Of a stretch of 42,482 nucleotides of DNA, positions 24,420 to 33,542 are shown piece by piece. The notes below the pieces were generated by a model, which saw only the letters and a list, made by a program, of their open reading frames with translations, was not told the origin of the DNA and ran no database searches. The stretch comes from an uncultured Anaerolineae bacterium (GTDB lineage: Bacteria; Chloroflexota; Anaerolineae; Promineifilales; Promineifilaceae): NCBI GenBank assembly GCA_937943625.1, contig CALEAD010000083.1, positions 1-42,482 on the forward strand, in the 5' to 3' direction. The position numbers and the translations under genes were made by a program. How positions within the stretch are numbered: the first letter of the stretch is position 1; every line of letters starts with the position of its first letter.

Positions 24420-26717
24420 TTAGATGCGATTAATAGTGCAGCGAGTCAGGCGCAACCATTGCTGCCAATGGCGCGACCATACTTTGCGCAACAGCAACGG
24501 CCGTAAAAGTTGCCACTCTGCCTGCGTGTTTGCCTCTGCCAGGGGGCATGGGCTGAACTGATTGGTGACGTAGTGCGCAGTAAGCTGTTGAATTGGTTGC
24601 CGCCCTTCGGGAACGGCCGTGCTCAGCATCTCGGCGCGCTCATAGGGGGTTTGCGCCGGGCGGAACAGTATGCCCAGCCAGCGCGCCCACATGGCCAGCC
24701 GCGCATAACTGCGCGTCACATCCCCCTCCACCTGCTGATTCCATAAATTGGCGACAAAGAGAAGCAGCCCGGCCAGCGCGATCAGCGCCAGACCCAGCCC
24801 CATTTGCCACAACGGCAACCGCTGCCACCAACCCGACGCTGTGGCAGCAGTTTCATCCAGTGGAGATGTGGTGCCAGCCCCCGTATCCTGGCCAAAGTCT
24901 GGCAGCTCTTCTACTTCATCATCACGGAGCAGCAACTCTTGTTCGGGGGTTAACCGCTCCTCCGCGCGCTCTGCGCCAAACGCATCTCCCGGGTTGCCCT
25001 CCGCATCTGGCAGGGGAAACTCTTGCGCAGGCAACGCGGCCGTTGGCTCAAAATCAATCCAGCCATACCCCGGAAAGTAAACCTGTACCCACGTATGCGC
25101 GTTGCTGGCGCGCACGCGATACGTCAGCCGCTCCTCATCAAAAATTCCCTGGGCATAGCCGCTGACCACCCGCGCCGGAATTCCCTGGGCACGCAGCATC
25201 ACCACCATCGCCGCGGCATAATAATTGCAATACCCTTCTGGATTGTCAAAAAGCACGTAATGCACCGGGTCTACCCCCGCAGGCGGCGCATCAATTTGAT
25301 CATTGTAGACAATGTGCGCGCGTAGAAAGTCGCGCGTGGCCAGGGCTTTGTCAAATGCGGTGTTATAAGGAGCCATAATTTCTGCCGCCAGCGCCAGCGT
25401 TTCGGCGCTGATGCTGTCCGGTAGTTGCAAGTACCGCTCCATCACCCAAACCGGATAAGAAGTGCCCGCGCGGCGCAGCATCCCTGCATCGGCGGTAGAA
25501 ATGCGCGCCGTCACCTGATAGCGGTCATTCAGGCGCAAGACATATTGCGAGCGCAGCGACGTGGGCAGAGCATATCCCTGGTAAACACTCATTTCCACAA
25601 AAGCAGGCCGGTCCACGCTAATTAGCTCAGAGGCGCCATAGATGAGGCTGGAGTTGGGCAGATAATTTACAACCGTATGCGTGATGACTTCGCGCGCCTG
25701 GCTGGGGGGCACGTTAAGCAGGCCACTTTCTGGCTCATACAGGCGTGGCAGCGCATCGGTTGCCATCAGCCAGCTGCCGTTGCGGTAGCTGGCGTAGACA
25801 ACCGCCTGCCAGTAGACATAAGGCAAAGGCCTGGGAACGATGACATCCATGACGGGCGTGTTGCTGACGCTGCGCGCGCCGCTCAGAGTCAGGGTATCCA
25901 GATAAGGGTCATTGGTGTTTGTGGGGTAGGCGCGCAATGAAGAGAAAAGGCGTGTCCACGTGTCCTGAAATTCGCGCCAGGGGCCTCTGGTACCGCTTAA
26001 CAAGTCACTCATGGCCGCACTGGCGGTAAAGGTTGGCATCATCCATGCAGCTACCAGGGCAATCAGGGCGGTCATGAAAGAAGCGCGCAAAAAGTTGAAC
26101 CAGATTTCTTGCTCATAGCGCACGCGCCCGGCGCGCCAGACGCGCTCTTGCTCGACGAGGAAGGTGCGGGCAATGTAGACCAGCGCCAGCAGCGCATAGA
26201 TGGCCAGGAAGAGGGTGAGCGGGGCAGGGCCGTTGTAGTAGTAGACGACACTGAGCAGTACCAGACCGGTGGGGATGACCACACGCCAGACGTGAGGGGC
26301 ACGAAAGGTGTACCAGGATGCCGTGTAGCCAAGCAGCCAGTAAACGGCCGCTGTTTGAATGACGAAAATCAACCCATCGCGGCTGCGCCCTCCTTCAACC
26401 GCTTTTTGCAGCCAGTCTGCCTGGCGGTTGACGATGTCAAAAACGCGCTCGCGCCAGACCATCCCCTCGGGCAGTGTAGAGCCGACAAATAAGAAGAGGG
26501 CAAAGAGGCCGTAGACGAGGGCAAAGAGGTGGGCGGTGTTGGCAGGCAGGCGAGATTTGGCCAGGGCAAAGCCGGCCAGCAAGCCGACAATAGCAATCAT
26601 GGGAATGACATGCAGGCCATCGGTCAGCTCTGTTTGCACGATGGCAACGGCCGCTACGTAAATCATTGCCAGCACAAGCAGCACGGTTGTCCATCCTTCT
26701 TCAGGGCGATATTTCAT
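24420..26717 (-). CDS. TgpA-like transglutaminase-core membrane protein
   Basis: A 765-residue protein with six or so N-terminal helices (about 8-230, the DUF3488-like part), an extracytoplasmic region, a transglutaminase core, one helix at about 635-660 and a C-terminal DUF4129-like tail. The papain-like triad is intact: Cys497 in PEGYCNYYAAAMV, His541 in NAHTWVQVYFPG and Asp555 in GWIDFEP. In Pseudomonas TgpA is a periplasmic-facing peptidase/transglutaminase linked to the cell envelope. Genes for a MoxR ATPase and DUF58 protein, often adjacent elsewhere, are missing here. It follows the FixH/YtkA-like gene by 26 bp. Confidence 0.86.
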   Translation of the reverse strand: MKYRPEEGWTTVLLVLAMIYVAAVAIVQTELTDGLHVIPMIAIVGLLAGFALAKSRLPANTAHLFALVYGLFALFLFVGSTLPEGMVWRERVFDIVNRQADWLQKAVEGGRSRDGLIFVIQTAAVYWLLGYTASWYTFRAPHVWRVVIPTGLVLLSVVYYYNGPAPLTLFLAIYALLALVYIARTFLVEQERVWRAGRVRYEQEIWFNFLRASFMTALIALVAAWMMPTFTASAAMSDLLSGTRGPWREFQDTWTRLFSSLRAYPTNTNDPYLDTLTLSGARSVSNTPVMDVIVPRPLPYVYWQAVVYASYRNGSWLMATDALPRLYEPESGLLNVPPSQAREVITHTVVNYLPNSSLIYGASELISVDRPAFVEMSVYQGYALPTSLRSQYVLRLNDRYQVTARISTADAGMLRRAGTSYPVWVMERYLQLPDSISAETLALAAEIMAPYNTAFDKALATRDFLRAHIVYNDQIDAPPAGVDPVHYVLFDNPEGYCNYYAAAMVVMLRAQGIPARVVSGYAQGIFDEERLTYRVRASNAHTWVQVYFPGYGWIDFEPTAALPAQEFPLPDAEGNPGDAFGAERAEERLTPEQELLLRDDEVEELPDFGQDTGAGTTSPLDETAATASGWWQRLPLWQMGLGLALIALAGLLLFVANLWNQQVEGDVTRSYARLAMWARWLGILFRPAQTPYERAEMLSTAVPEGRQPIQQLTAHYVTNQFSPCPLAEANTQAEWQLLRPLLLRKVWSRHWQQWLRLTRCTINRI

Positions 26718-26743
26718 AATCTACTCTCCACTCTCTCCCCCTA

Positions 26744-27271
26744 CTATTCACTATTCAATTCACTCCCCACTTTTCTCGCCCGCACCAACGCCAGCAAGAA
26801 GAGAAGGCCCAGGCCGCCAAGCCCAATGAGCAACCAGTTGGTGGTGCTGGCAGGGGCAACAGTCATGGCAAATTCGGCGCTGCCGCTGCCATCTGGGCCG
26901 CTGACGCGAGCGGTAACGCGGTAGCTGCCAGGGTCTGGTAAGGTGAAGTCGGTTTCGTAGAAAAGTTTGTTGATGGAAGCGGCAGTGGTCGCGGCAGTGG
27001 TGAGCGCAACACGGCCGTTTTGGGCATCCGCCACTACAATTTCCACCTGAGCATCGAGCATGGGGGCGTCATCTGGCGGGGTGGCCAGACCGACGGTAAT
27101 GTGCATGGTTTGCTGCGCCTGGGGCTGTGGCGGGTTGAGCCAGAGGGTCATTTTGTAGGGGCCCACGGGCACAAAAGCAAGCTGAATTTCGCCACCACCG
27201 TGTGCGGCAACGGCCGTTGTTGGCCCCAAAATGCCCCCTAAAAGCAGCAAACCAAGCAGCAAATTCTTCAT
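26744..27271 (-). CDS. FixH/YtkA-like exported protein with C-terminal anchor
   Basis: A 175-residue protein with a signal peptide (KNLLLGLLLLGGILGPTTAVAAHG), a beta-sandwich domain with PVGPYKMTLWLNPPQP, ending FTLPDPGSYRVTARVSGPDG, and a C-terminal membrane helix (WLLIGLGGLGLLFLLALV) with a basic end. This is the YtkA/FixH type of fold, often found with cytochrome oxidase or copper-handling genes, consistent with the SURF1 and ctaG genes upstream. The start is taken at 27271 at the Met directly ahead of the signal peptide. No His/Met copper motif is obvious, so a copper role is inference. Confidence 0.65.
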   Translation of the reverse strand: MKNLLLGLLLLGGILGPTTAVAAHGGGEIQLAFVPVGPYKMTLWLNPPQPQAQQTMHITVGLATPPDDAPMLDAQVEIVVADAQNGRVALTTAATTAASINKLFYETDFTLPDPGSYRVTARVSGPDGSGSAEFAMTVAPASTTNWLLIGLGGLGLLFLLALVRARKVGSELNSE

Positions 27272-27298
27272 GTCGCCTAGTCTAATCCACCGACGCAC

Positions 27299-27510
27299 CA
27301 GACCAAACGCCTTCTTTGCGAATTCATAGGATTGCGAGTAGCGCCAGGCATCTATTCGCCCAAGATAGTATCACGAAGAGCCTCAGAGGAGGCACGGAGG
27401 GCTACAGAGAAAAAATCTCTGTTTTCTGCGTGAAACGCTGTGCCTTCTCTGTGCAACTCCATGTAATCATCCCAGACTGGTATCGTGACACCGAAAGCAT
27501 GAACCACGCC
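27299..27510. other. Gap with short word-like repeats
   Basis: Within this 212-bp gap the stretch 27385-27460 contains imperfect inverted words (CACGGAGGGCTACAGAG against CTCTGTTTTCTGCGTG and CTTCTCTGTG). No open frame here looks coding. It may be another degenerate word element. Confidence 0.35.
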
Positions 27511-28248
27511 CTAATCTCTGCCCTGACTGCGCTGCACAAACGCCAGATACCCCCCACCCAGCACTAGCGTAAACAGCACCCACTGAATGGCGTAACCCAG
27601 GTGCGGCCCTTCGGAAAGGTCAAATTCTGGCTGGCTGCGGTAGGGTAGCGACTGTGTGCGCGTGGGGGGTGGGGCTTGCAGCAAGTAAAAAGGGAACAGA
27701 CGGTAGGGCATTTGCGGCTGAATGGCAGCAATGTCTATGCGGTACCATTCCTGCTGCGGCGTAGCGGGTGGGGTGCTGTTTCCGCGCTGCAGCGTCTGTG
27801 AAAGCGCCACGTATCCCTCCACGCTGAGGATGCCGGGTTCGTCATAGGTAGGCCAGTTTTCGGGCGCAGCTTCGCTGTCGGGAATCCAACCCCGGTCAAT
27901 GAGTACGGCCGTTTGTCCATCGGCCAATACCAGCGGCGCCACCAGGTGGATGCCGGGCTGCCCCTGCCAATTTTGCACCTTCAGGCCAATTTGTGCACCA
28001 AAGTCATAAGTGCCTGTGGCGCGCGCGCGCCGGTTTTTCCAGGCAGCGGGGTCATCAATGGCGGTGTCGGGCTGCAACAACAACACGTCTAATTCCAGCG
28101 ATTGGCGCAAAAACGCATTTGCGGCGCGCCGCTCTTGCAGCCGATCTAGCTGCCAGATGGCCAGGCGCAGCATAATGCCCATGCCCAACAGCACCAGCAG
28201 CGTGGCAGCCAGCCAACGCCGACTCACCAGCAAACGCAGCAGCTTCAT
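27511..28248 (-). CDS. SURF1-family cytochrome oxidase assembly protein
   Basis: SURF1 helps insert heme a/CuB into subunit I of heme-copper oxidases. The 245-residue product has an N-terminal helix (LAATLLVLLGMGIMLRLAIW) directly followed by QLDRLQERRAAN, the central IDRGWIP motif and a C-terminal helix (GYAIQWVLFTLVLGGGY). Both helices and the GWIP motif are family marks. It overlaps ctaG by four bases (ATGA) and is therefore coupled to the oxidase operon. Confidence 0.9.
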   Translation of the reverse strand: MKLLRLLVSRRWLAATLLVLLGMGIMLRLAIWQLDRLQERRAANAFLRQSLELDVLLLQPDTAIDDPAAWKNRRARATGTYDFGAQIGLKVQNWQGQPGIHLVAPLVLADGQTAVLIDRGWIPDSEAAPENWPTYDEPGILSVEGYVALSQTLQRGNSTPPATPQQEWYRIDIAAIQPQMPYRLFPFYLLQAPPPTRTQSLPYRSQPEFDLSEGPHLGYAIQWVLFTLVLGGGYLAFVQRSQGRD

Positions 28249-29204
28249 CGTTTTCTTATACCGGGGGCGATCAGCGCCTCCCCACTGCTCCAGGCCTGTT
28301 CTGGCAGCACAGGCTTGTTCATTTCCTGGTTCAGCAGCCGCGCAGCCAACAGCAAAGCCGCAAGAATGTACATCATGCTACCAGGAATCCACATGATAAT
28401 GCCGCCAATGCGCTGATCGTCTAGTACGGAAATGCCCCACAGGCGCGGCACGCTCAGGTAATAGGTGTACACGACCTCTCTGGCAAAGGCGAGAATGACG
28501 CCAAGCGCCATGTTGGGCGGCACGGCCGCCAGGGCAAAAGCGATACGCCCCACCAGACCAAACTGTTTGTGAATGCGCGGCCCGGCACCGGTAACATGCC
28601 ACCAATAGGCCATGCCGGCGGCAAAAAAGAAGAGGTGTTCCAGGTCGTGCACCCACCCCAGGCGCAGGGCCGCATTGTACATGGCCGGGTCATGCCAGCC
28701 CACAATAGCAATAACGGCAAAGAGCCAGACGGCCCCCGGCGTGGTGAGCGTGCGCAACCCGCGGCGCGAGGCGCTCTGGCGGTGCAGCAGGCGGCTCATG
28801 GCGTTGCCCACTTTTTGCCGCAAGCCATGGGGCAGCCCCCAGAGCACAAAGGGCAGGGGGTTGGCGGTGAGCAGCAGGGGGGGCGCAATCATGATCAGCA
28901 ACAGGTGCTGAATCATGTGCATGAAGAATAACTGACCGCTCAGCAGGTCAATGGGGGACATCAGCGCCAGGGCAATGACAACCAGCCCGGCCCAATAGCC
29001 AATCAGCCGCCAACGCGCCGCCAGATGCCAGGCGCTACGCGTTTGCCGCTGCCGCCGGTCGCTTTGCCGTGCCTTGCGGCCAAAGGTGCGCTGGCGCAGG
29101 CGGCGCCAACCAATGGTGTACCATGTCCCTGCCAGCAGCAGGATGAGGATTACTTCTACTCGCCAGCCCCAGGAGGAGAGGACGGCGCGGGTGATGGGGT
29201 CCAT
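28245..29204 (-). CDS. ctaG: Cytochrome c oxidase assembly factor CtaG (caa3 type)
   Basis: A 319-residue polytopic protein of the caa3_CtaG family (Bacillus-type, distinct from Cox11), needed for caa3 oxidase biogenesis, probably copper delivery. Typical blocks are FFMHMIQHLLLIMIAPPLLL, LTTPGAVWLFAVIAIVGWHDP and LEHLFFFAAGMAYWWHV, with several His residues in or near helices. The start at ATG 29204 is preferred; an in-frame TTG at 29228 would read heptamer-run sequence (29224-29251). No clear ribosome binding site is seen. Confidence 0.9.
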   Translation of the reverse strand: MDPITRAVLSSWGWRVEVILILLLAGTWYTIGWRRLRQRTFGRKARQSDRRQRQTRSAWHLAARWRLIGYWAGLVVIALALMSPIDLLSGQLFFMHMIQHLLLIMIAPPLLLTANPLPFVLWGLPHGLRQKVGNAMSRLLHRQSASRRGLRTLTTPGAVWLFAVIAIVGWHDPAMYNAALRLGWVHDLEHLFFFAAGMAYWWHVTGAGPRIHKQFGLVGRIAFALAAVPPNMALGVILAFAREVVYTYYLSVPRLWGISVLDDQRIGGIIMWIPGSMMYILAALLLAARLLNQEMNKPVLPEQAWSSGEALIAPGIRKR

Positions 29205-29223
29205 GAGATAAAAATTGGCGCCC

Positions 29224-29251
29224 GGCAATCTCTAATCGCTAATCGCCAATT
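29224..29251. repeat. Heptamer run between ctaE and ctaG
   Basis: GGCAATC, TCTAATC, GCTAATC and GCCAATT in 7-bp phase, ending one base from the ctaE stop codon. It fills the small gap between the two genes. Confidence 0.55.
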
Positions 29252-29252
29252 G

Positions 29253-29921
29253 CTACATGCTATGAACGGCCGTGCCAATCAAATAAAGCGCCGGGTAGTA
29301 GAAAACCCACACTACGTCTACGTAGTGCCAATAGATGGCGCAGGCCTCTACGCCCCAGTGCTTTTCGGGGGAGTAATGCCCTTTACGGCCGTTGTTCCAC
29401 ACAATCAGAATAAAGATAATGCCACTGAGCACGTGAATAGCATGCATGCCCGTCATGGCAAAAAAGATGCCAGAGATCACGCCATCAGAGGGCTTGAGGT
29501 GGCCGAACAGCTCAATGCCGAAGAGCGTGCCGCTGAGACCAAAGATGTTCCACTCCATGAAGACGACGCCAATGAAGAAGAGTGTGCCCAGAATGGCCGT
29601 TGTCAGTAGCCCATTCAAGAACCGCTTACGGTCGCCCACTTCCATGGCCGTTTCGGCGCGATTCATAAAAAAGCTGCTCAGCAGCAGCACAACCGTTGTC
29701 AACAGCCCCAGTTCCTGGCTTAGCTCTGGCCGCGTAATCGCGCCCGTTTCCGGGTCATTCCATAACACAAAGCGCGCCACCAGCAGCGCGGCAAACAAAA
29801 AGACCTCAGAAAACATAAACAGCCACAGGCCAATGCGGTTTGCGCGCAACTGCTGCGGCCAGGGCAACTCATGGCTGTGCACCTCGTGTGCATGATGGGT
29901 TTCTGCCACTACGCTACTCAT
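29253..29921 (-). CDS. ctaE: Cytochrome c oxidase subunit III
   Basis: A 222-residue membrane protein with five to six helices, shorter than seven-helix subunit III and typical of the bacterial caa3/bo3 form. Marks are RIGLWLFMFSEVFLFAALLV near the start, LKPSDGVISGIFFAMTGMHA and HVLSGI in the middle, and EACAIYWHYVDVVWVFYYP near the end. GAGGAG precedes the ATG, which overlaps the ctaF stop by one base (TGATG). It supports the catalytic core of the terminal oxidase. Confidence 0.93.
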   Translation of the reverse strand: MSSVVAETHHAHEVHSHELPWPQQLRANRIGLWLFMFSEVFLFAALLVARFVLWNDPETGAITRPELSQELGLLTTVVLLLSSFFMNRAETAMEVGDRKRFLNGLLTTAILGTLFFIGVVFMEWNIFGLSGTLFGIELFGHLKPSDGVISGIFFAMTGMHAIHVLSGIIFILIVWNNGRKGHYSPEKHWGVEACAIYWHYVDVVWVFYYPALYLIGTAVHSM

Positions 29922-30139
29922 CAATGACTCTCCTCATGTTCAGGCGCCTGCCACAGCCGCGCAATGTGCATAAAGTTCTGCACAATCACCACCGCCTTCA
30001 GCAGCGCCAACAAAAACAGCCACACCACCGACCCGGATGCAACGCCTACCCAATACTCAACGGCCGTTAACACCGCCAGAATCACCAAAGTCATCACTCC
30101 GCGCTGATAGGCGGCTCGCTTTTTTTCGCTGTCCATCAT
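29921..30139 (-). CDS. ctaF: Cytochrome c oxidase subunit IV (small prokaryotic type)
   Basis: A 72-residue protein with two helices (MTLVILAVLTAVEYWVGV and VVWLFLLALLKAVVIVQNFM) and MHIARLW at the end, the pattern of the prokaryotic subunit IV family. The ATG at 30139 has GAGGGAG six bases upstream, so the longer open frame to 30325 is not used; that part is a repeat element and the antisense end of ctaD. Confidence 0.88.
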   Translation of the reverse strand: MMDSEKKRAAYQRGVMTLVILAVLTAVEYWVGVASGSVVWLFLLALLKAVVIVQNFMHIARLWQAPEHEESH

Positions 30140-30151
30140 CAACCACTCCCT

Positions 30152-30218
30152 CGAAAATGACCGCCGACCGCAGACGGCCGTTTGTAAGGGCAACCCAAGT
30201 TTGGCAACCTGGGTTACG
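30152..30218. repeat. GACCGCC-type heptamer element ahead of ctaF
   Basis: GACCGCC, GACCGCA, GACGGCC and GTTTGTA (30159-30186) are followed by CAACCCA, AGTTTGG, CAACCTG and GGTTACG (30191-30218), the second set forming a hairpin. The order, and the GAAAATGACCGCCGAC edge next to a Shine-Dalgarno sequence, match 8771-8820. Confidence 0.72.
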
Positions 30219-30224
30219 CCATAA

Positions 30225-32378
30225 CTAATCCCCTGCGGGCACAGGCTGTGCCTGCCCCATGCGAATATACTCCGCCTCAATCCCATAATCATACGGGTCG
30301 CCCACCACCACAAACGGCACATCATAGTTAAACTCCGGCGCGGGCGATGGTATCTGCCATTCCGGTGAGCGTGAACGCCACGGGTTGCGCACCGCCTTCT
30401 CTTGCGTGCGCGCGCTCACCACAAAGTTATACAGCATAATCAAAATAGACCAGCCAATCACCAGCCCCGCCACCGTAATCAGCACCTGCGCCGCTTCAAT
30501 GCCCAAAGCGGGATCATAGTCGGCAATGCGCCGCCGCATTCCCCAAATGCCAATGCTCATCTGCCCAAAGCTCATCACCCAAAAGCCGGGCGTCATCAGC
30601 CAGAAATGCAGCTTACCCAGCGACTCCTTGTACATGCGCCCCGTTATCTTGGGATACCAGTAATACAGCGCGGCAAAGAACGGGAAGACAAAGCCACCAA
30701 ACATCGTGGCGTGGAAATGACCCACCACCCAATAGCTGTCATGCAGGTGCAAATCTGTGGGCACTGTGCCCAAAATGGGGCCACTAATGCCGCCGATTAA
30801 AAAGACAGAAATTGCCCCCAGCACAAACAGCATCGGCGTCTCAAAGGTCATCTTCCCTTCCCACAGCGTAGCCACCCAGCTAAAGAACTTCACCCCTGTC
30901 GGCACAGCCACAAACATCGTCGTAATCATGAACAGCGTGCGCAGCGAGTCGCCCATGCCAGCGGTAAACATGTGGTGCGCCCATACCAAAAAGCCCACCA
31001 GGGCAATCCCCAGGCTGGATAGCGCAATCCACTTGTAGCCAAACAGGGGTTTGCGCGTAAATACCGGCAACAGCTCGCTGATAACGCCCAGACCCGGCAG
31101 CACGAACACATATACCACCGGATGCGAATAGAACCAGAACAGGTGCTGGTACAGCAGCGGATTCCCGCCACCACTGGGGTCAAAAAAGTTCAAACCAATG
31201 GCGCGCTCGGCAATAGACATCATCAGCGCCACGCCCACGGTTTGCGTGGCCGTAAATTGGATCAAGGATGCCGCAATCGCACCCCAAACAAAAATGGGCA
31301 TACGGAACCAGGACATGCCCCTGGCGCGCATGACCATTGTCGTGACAATAATGTTGATAGCGCTGGCAATGGAAGAGAAGCCATTGATCCAGAAACCCAT
31401 CAAGAAGAGCTGCACCCCCAAGGGAGCACGCAAGCTGAGTGGCGCATAGGCCACCCAGCCGGTATCCCAACCGCCAACAGCCATGCCTGCCAAAATTAAA
31501 GTGACCGAGGGCACGCCCACCCAGTAGCTAAATGCATTCAGGCGCGGAAAAGCCATATCGGCTGCGCCAATCATCAGCGGAACCAGGTAGTTGCTCATTG
31601 CACCCACACCGAGCAGGATGCTGGCAATCATGACAATGCCGTGCGCGCTGAACAGGGTGTTGTACTGTGCATTGGTGAGCCACTGCATACCAGGCTGCGC
31701 CAATTCAATGCGGAAGATAATGGCAAAGAGGCCTCCCGCCAGAAGCACCAGCAGGCTGGTGTAGCCGTACTGAATACCGATGACTTTGTGGTTTACGTCG
31801 ACATTGAGGTAGCGGAACCACTCTGGCTTACCTGGAGGCGCGCCGTGGCGCAGGGGGGTCTGCGCGCCGGTTATCCACAGCAGCCAGTCGGTGAGGACAC
31901 CGCTGCCAAGCAGGAAACCAATCACGCCCACCAGTGCGCCGAAGACAAAACCCGGCTCAGAGATAACTGTGCCAAAGAGGTTGAAGGTGGAGCCATCTGC
32001 TGTCATGCCCAGCAGGGCGCGAATGCTTTCCAGGAAGCCGATACCAAGCAGGGTGAAGACGACTTGCCCCAGGAAGCCGCGCACATAGCCGGTGGCGGAA
32101 CCGTAATAAAGAAAACGGCCGATCCTGGTGCCCATGAAGCCCCCGAAGCCGGTAGCAAAGCCGATGAACGCATGGCCGGCAACCAGCAAAAAGCCCAACG
32201 CCGGCAGAACAAACTCTGTGGCGATGGGGGGCGCGGCGGCCCCGAGCCAGTCAATCAGGATCAGGTCATGCAGGTAACGTGTACTCAGGGCAATTGTCAG
32301 GCCCACCAGTGCGCCGAAAAAGGCACCCGCCAGGGCATCGTACAGACGTGAGCGAAAGAATTTGACCAATGATTGCAT
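30225..32378 (-). CDS. ctaD: Cytochrome c oxidase subunit I (A2-type heme-copper oxidase)
   Basis: The catalytic subunit, reducing O2 to water and pumping protons. Ligands are all present: His246 (SAHGIVM, low-spin heme), CuB His419 with cross-linked-type Tyr423 in YSHPVVY, CuB His468-His469, heme a3 His554 and low-spin His556 in VVGHFHA. K-channel Lys496 is in PTGVKFFSW and D-channel entry Asp274 in GAADMAFPRLN. The HPEVY Glu is replaced and YS precedes the His, the mark of the A2 subtype. At 717 residues it is longer than usual: about 190 residues with three or four extra helices precede the normal first helix (HKVIGIQYGYTS). Subunit II lies directly upstream. Confidence 0.96.
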   Translation of the reverse strand: MQSLVKFFRSRLYDALAGAFFGALVGLTIALSTRYLHDLILIDWLGAAAPPIATEFVLPALGFLLVAGHAFIGFATGFGGFMGTRIGRFLYYGSATGYVRGFLGQVVFTLLGIGFLESIRALLGMTADGSTFNLFGTVISEPGFVFGALVGVIGFLLGSGVLTDWLLWITGAQTPLRHGAPPGKPEWFRYLNVDVNHKVIGIQYGYTSLLVLLAGGLFAIIFRIELAQPGMQWLTNAQYNTLFSAHGIVMIASILLGVGAMSNYLVPLMIGAADMAFPRLNAFSYWVGVPSVTLILAGMAVGGWDTGWVAYAPLSLRAPLGVQLFLMGFWINGFSSIASAINIIVTTMVMRARGMSWFRMPIFVWGAIAASLIQFTATQTVGVALMMSIAERAIGLNFFDPSGGGNPLLYQHLFWFYSHPVVYVFVLPGLGVISELLPVFTRKPLFGYKWIALSSLGIALVGFLVWAHHMFTAGMGDSLRTLFMITTMFVAVPTGVKFFSWVATLWEGKMTFETPMLFVLGAISVFLIGGISGPILGTVPTDLHLHDSYWVVGHFHATMFGGFVFPFFAALYYWYPKITGRMYKESLGKLHFWLMTPGFWVMSFGQMSIGIWGMRRRIADYDPALGIEAAQVLITVAGLVIGWSILIMLYNFVVSARTQEKAVRNPWRSRSPEWQIPSPAPEFNYDVPFVVVGDPYDYGIEAEYIRMGQAQPVPAGD

Positions 32379-32398
32379 ATACTCTTTTCTCCCGTAGC

Positions 32399-32461
32399 TG
32401 GAGCAAGAACAAGAGCAAGCCTACAGACCTCTTCTTGCTCTTACGCTCGCTCTGGCTCTAG
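32399..32461. repeat. Hexamer-word hairpin between ctaC and ctaD
   Basis: GAGCAA, GAACAA and GAGCAA on the left face CTTGCT, CTTACG, CTCGCT and CTGGCT on the right. The two arms are approximate complements with a short loop. It occupies most of the 84-bp gap, so it lies within the oxidase mRNA. Confidence 0.6.
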
Positions 32462-32462
32462 T

Positions 32463-33542
32463 TTACTCGTTTAAACTACGAATGAAGGCGATCAGGTCAG
32501 CCACAATGTCAATTTCTAGCCCGTCGTTGAGTAAAATGTCTGCTTCTTGGGCGGCAAAAAGTTCCTCATAGTTATTGGGCATCTGGTTGACAAAGCCTTG
32601 CACAACTTGCTGCCCCGGATAGAAGATGGAGTTGCGGATGTATTCGTCGTCGGCAACGGCCGTTGTGCCATTGTCAAACACGCGCGTACTGCCATACAGC
32701 CCCAGCCAGCTTGGCCCCACAATCACCGAGCCATCCAGGCTGTGGCAGCTATTACAGCCAAACCCTCCATCTCCTTCTGGACCATACCACAGCGCGCCAC
32801 GCTCGACCGGGGTCAGGGCCGCGTAATCTATGCGCTGCGAGCGTTCCTCCATCCAGGCCAGAAAAGTGGCATTATCTACCACGCGCACGTCCGCCACCAT
32901 GTTCGCGTGTTCCATGCCACAGATTTCCGCGCACAGGAGTTTGTAATTGCCAATTTCCGTAGGCGTAATGCGTAAAAAGGTAGGCCGCCCCGGAACCAGG
33001 TCTTGCTTCACGCGAAACTCCGGCACCCAAAAAGAGTGCAGCACATCTGGCGAATACATCTCCAGCAAAATAGGCTGATTGACTGGCAACACCAGTTGCG
33101 CCGCTTTTACCCCCTGTTCCGGGTAGGCAAAGCTCCATTCCCACTGTTTGCCGGTGACCACCACCACCATCTCGTCATCCTTTTCTTGCAGCAACTGCCC
33201 CAGCGCCACCATGCCCCAGACAGCAAAGCCAATGACGACAAAAACCGGCACAATCGTCCAGACAATTTCCAGCGTGGTGTTGCCATGGACGTGCGGACCA
33301 TCTGTTTCATCCCCCGACTTGCGGCGGAAGACAACGATTGCATACAGCATCAGCACCATAATCAGGGCAAAGAGGAAGGAGATGACCCAAAAATGCCCCT
33401 CAAAAAGGGCATCAATGGGGGCGCTTTCGGCACTGGCGGCTGGGGGCAGGCGGAACATGGGACCAAAGACCACATATTTCAGCACCACCGTAGTCAGCAA
33501 CACCAAAACCGTGACAATGATAAAGTGTTTATACTTCTGCAT
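32463..33542 (-). CDS. ctaC: Cytochrome c oxidase subunit II with fused cytochrome c (caa3)
   Basis: A 359-residue electron-entry subunit. Helices lie at about 8-28, 52-72 and 92-112; the CuA domain follows with His169 (DVLHSFWVP) and CAEICGMEHANM (Cys204, Glu206, Cys208, His212, Met215), a full CuA site. From about residue 245 a cytochrome c domain begins, with CNSCH (263-267) as the heme c site and Met321 (QMPN) as the likely axial ligand. The fusion makes the enzyme caa3-type, so no separate soluble donor is strictly needed. It is the first gene of ctaC-D-F-E-G-SURF1. GAGG stands eight bases before the ATG. Confidence 0.96.
   Translation of the reverse strand: MQKYKHFIIVTVLVLLTTVVLKYVVFGPMFRLPPAASAESAPIDALFEGHFWVISFLFALIMVLMLYAIVVFRRKSGDETDGPHVHGNTTLEIVWTIVPVFVVIGFAVWGMVALGQLLQEKDDEMVVVVTGKQWEWSFAYPEQGVKAAQLVLPVNQPILLEMYSPDVLHSFWVPEFRVKQDLVPGRPTFLRITPTEIGNYKLLCAEICGMEHANMVADVRVVDNATFLAWMEERSQRIDYAALTPVERGALWYGPEGDGGFGCNSCHSLDGSVIVGPSWLGLYGSTRVFDNGTTAVADDEYIRNSIFYPGQQVVQGFVNQMPNNYEELFAAQEADILLNDGLEIDIVADLIAFIRSLNE

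Noticed and set aside
29921..30325. Long version (134 codons) of the subunit IV gene
   Set aside because: The first 62 codons run through the ctaD 3' end and a repeat element; a good ribosome binding site supports the start at 30139.
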